This document shows, in pieces, positions 7,623 to 8,715 of a DNA stretch of 8,715 bases. Positions within the stretch are counted from its first letter, which is position 1. Every line of letters starts with the position of its first letter. A program made the translations under genes and the position numbers. Below the pieces are notes generated by a model that saw nothing but the letters and a program-made list of their open reading frames with translations, did no database searches and was not told the origin of the DNA. Origin of the DNA: Rickettsiales bacterium (lineage in GTDB: Bacteria > Pseudomonadota > Alphaproteobacteria > Rickettsiales > Anaplasmataceae); NCBI GenBank assembly GCA_031286185.1, contig JAITUS010000150.1, positions 1 through 8,715 on the forward strand, read 5' to 3'.

Positions 7623-7660
7623 ACATTTGTTGAAAAAATAAATGTTCGTTCATGAATTGC

Positions 7661-7907
7661 AACTAGCTATAAATATTAAGAAATTTACTAAAATAAAAAA
7701 AGCAAAAGAAACCCTGGTCAGTATTTATTTTCAGTATTGGCGTTTTTATGTCTTAAACGCTGCAATTTAGCTGCTTTTAAACACAACTAGTCTAAGCTAT
7801 AATATTTAAGAAATTTACCAGGCAGAAAAAAAAGACAATAAAACCCCGAGGTAGCTAGTTATTTCACTCTCTATTTTAAAACCTGACGTTGGGTGATGTC
7901 TTAAACG
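7661..7907 (+). repeat. Imperfect direct duplication with ~130-148 bp period
   Basis: Landmarks occur twice in the same order. TAAGAAATTTAC is at 7677-7688 and 7807-7818 (130 apart), and ATGTCTTAAACG is at 7748-7759 and 7896-7907 (148 apart). The segment before the first landmark (AACTAG...CTATAAATAT-like) is also shared, at 7661 and 7785. The copies differ by about 18 bp of net insertion and many substitutions. No plausible protein-coding frame covers the pair. Confidence 0.6.
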
Positions 7908-8112
7908 ACTTATAAGCGCGTTTCAGCTTGTATGGGTAAAAACCCGAAGTTTTATAAAGATATGCAGTGCACATAGTGCGAAAAATTAAACAACAGTAGG
8001 CCAAATACAAGTTTTCTTGTCATTTTAACCTGCACAGATTGGGAAGTTAAATAATAGCTTCACTACTATGATAAGGGAACTGGAGGAATTTGTCAAGTAG
8101 TTTTTTGTTTTT
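7889..8112 (+). ncRNA. Candidate small RNA transcription unit, identity unknown
   Basis: A possible promoter, TTGGGT (7889-7894) and TATAAG (7911-7916) with a 16-bp spacer, is followed by non-coding sequence with small hairpins: GGGT-aaaa-ACCC at 7934-7945 and ACAAG-tttt-CTTGT at 8007-8020. It closes with a terminator-like structure at 8062-8112. This would give an RNA of about 185 nt. I could not match it to tmRNA, SRP RNA, RNase P RNA or a convincing 6S fold. The call is inference from signal arrangement only. Confidence 0.25.
8062..8112 (+). terminator. Candidate rho-independent terminator
   Basis: ACTACT (8062-8067) pairs with AGTAGT (8096-8101), and TGATAA (8069-8074) pairs with TTGTCA (8090-8095) with one G-T pair and a single bulged A. 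The stem is followed directly by a T-rich run (TTTTTTGTTTTT). The stem is AT-rich and the loop is 15 nt, so it may be weak. No coding gene lies just upstream, which implies a non-coding transcript or a distant mutS end. Confidence 0.4.
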
Positions 8113-8145
8113 AGATATCCATTGAAACTTTAAAGTTATTTAATG

Positions 8146-8173
8146 TTGACGCTGTACACTTAAGTGTTAAAAT
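8146..8173 (+). promoter_or_regulatory. Promoter of the small-protein/nuoG unit with palindromic spacer
   Basis: TTGACG (8146-8151) and TAAAAT (8168-8173) are 16 bp apart, the best sigma70-like match in the window. It places the transcription start about 20 bases before ATG 8200. The spacer holds the perfect 12-bp palindrome ACACTTAAGTGT (8156-8167), which could be an operator. Confidence 0.55.
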
Positions 8174-8199
8174 AAAATGAGAAGTTTTTGGGAGTTCAT

Positions 8200-8409
8200 A
8201 TGGCAGCAGGCGGAAAAGCGAAAACAGCTAGTAAAAATAACCCTACTCAGCGTCAGAAAGCTAAGCAAAAAATGTACAAAGATAAACCGGTAAAACCAGT
8301 TAGATATATAGATCGCGACTCACGTATGAATTATATGTCCGCTGAATATGGGGATGGTAGTCTCGTTCAAGACGAGAGTGGTAATCCTATAAAGTGGAAA
8401 GCTGTATAG
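8200..8409 (+). CDS. Small basic protein of unknown function upstream of nuoG
   Basis: This gene encodes 69 residues. ATG 8200 is preceded by GGGAG at 8190-8194 at good spacing, which favours it over the in-frame TTG at 8188. The first ~35 residues are Lys/Gln/Asn-rich and look disordered ([14 protein letters not shown], then [17 protein letters not shown]). The second half has acidic and aromatic residues ([17 protein letters not shown]) and ends NPIKWKAV. There is no signal peptide, membrane segment or cysteine. I do not recognise the family. It lies behind the strongest promoter in the window, and nuoG starts only 13 bases after its stop, so the two are probably co-transcribed. A nucleic-acid or ribosome-binding role would suit the charge but is speculation. 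Confidence 0.75.
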   Translation: MAAGGKAKTASKNNPTQRQKAKQKMYKDKPVKPVRYIDRDSRMNYMSAEYGDGSLVQDESGNPIKWKAV

Positions 8410-8422
8410 TGGGTTTAAATTT

Positions 8423-8715
8423 GTGGTTAAGATTACCATTAACTCTAAAAAATGTGAAGTAGAGGCTGGGCTTACTATAATCCAAGCCTGTGAGGCCGTG
8501 GGCGTTGAAATTCCACGCTTTTGTTATCATGAGCGCTTAGCAATCGTCGGTAACTGTAGAATGTGTTTGGTTGAAGTGGAAGGCGGACCTCCAAAACCAG
8601 TAGCCTCTTGCGCAATACCAGTTGCAGAGGGCATGATTATTCACACTGATACCACAAAAAAAAAAAAGGCACGTGAAGGAGTATTCGAGTTTTTGCTAAT
8701 TAACCATCCGCTTGA
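8423..8715 (+). CDS. nuoG: NADH-quinone oxidoreductase subunit G (N-terminal part)
   Basis: NuoG is the large iron-sulfur subunit of the peripheral arm of respiratory complex I, passing electrons from the NADH-binding module toward quinone. The first 97 residues are in the window; the rest lies past the right edge. The ferredoxin-like N-terminal domain is clear, with the [2Fe-2S] cysteines C34, C45, C48 and C63 in [22 protein letters not shown] and PVASCAIP. The following [15 protein letters not shown] precedes the His/Cys cluster that would come next. The start is GTG 8423, matching the family N-terminus (VKITIN); no ATG is available in frame nearby. A run of 12 A bases at 8656-8667 encodes a string of lysines and stays in frame. 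It probably belongs to one operon with the preceding small gene. Confidence 0.95.
   Translation, partial: MVKITINSKKCEVEAGLTIIQACEAVGVEIPRFCYHERLAIVGNCRMCLVEVEGGPPKPVASCAIPVAEGMIIHTDTTKKKKAREGVFEFLLINHPL

Noticed and set aside
7456..7662. Minus-strand open frame of 68 codons across the repeats
   Set aside because: It translates the palindromic element and the tandem array (WIPVSRTGVTRVRRHWDD-like), the familiar spurious product of such repeats. It has no ribosome site and no domain.
8188..8199. Upstream TTG start for the small gene before nuoG
   Set aside because: The GGGAG ribosome site at 8190-8194 would lie within this extension; it is placed correctly for ATG 8200.

Overview
The window looks like a piece of an alphaproteobacterial endosymbiont chromosome, most probably Wolbachia (Anaplasmataceae). 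This rests on four things: the AT-rich sequence, the protein styles (Rpn-type PD-(D/E)XK protein, Cys-tailed nitronate monooxygenase, MutS, RNase D, NuoG), intergenic palindromes carrying TGTCA/CCAGYG/TGACA half-sites, and single-base decay of some genes. I could not run a search, so the genus is a recognition call.

Layout, left to right. Positions 2-55 may hold the tail of a gene running in from the left. Positions 116-1173 hold an Rpn-family gene (minus strand, 201-1004). Its natural ATG at 1031-1033 is cut off by a one-base deletion, and the gene is bracketed by two ~50-bp direct repeats. A flavin-dependent nitronate monooxygenase-like gene (minus, 1179-2603) follows. Divergent from it is coaE (plus, 2719-3332), the last step of coenzyme A synthesis, broken by a one-base deletion near 2901-2904. 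Its 3' end overlaps the 3' end of rnd (RNase D, minus, 3315-4514) by 18 bp. The rnd-mutS intergenic region carries an exact 16-bp inverted repeat 117 bp apart and candidate promoters facing both ways. mutS (plus, 4828-7356) looks intact.

The long gap 7357-8199 is the most structured non-coding part. It holds a degenerate ~23-bp tandem repeat, a 122-bp MITE-like element whose 31-bp ends are themselves hairpins, an imperfect 130-148 bp direct duplication, and a possible small RNA unit ending in a terminator-like hairpin with a T-run at 8062-8112. A well-formed promoter with a 12-bp palindrome in its spacer drives a 69-aa basic protein gene (8200-8409). Thirteen bases later nuoG (complex I) begins and runs off the right edge.

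The genes are mostly housekeeping (DNA repair, RNA processing, CoA synthesis, respiration) with no shared pathway. I see no evidence for a defence system, prophage, secretion system or other new multi-gene system. The most notable points are the two one-base lesions beside an apparently intact mutS, the nested palindromic element, the candidate small RNA, and the small conserved-looking gene in front of nuoG.
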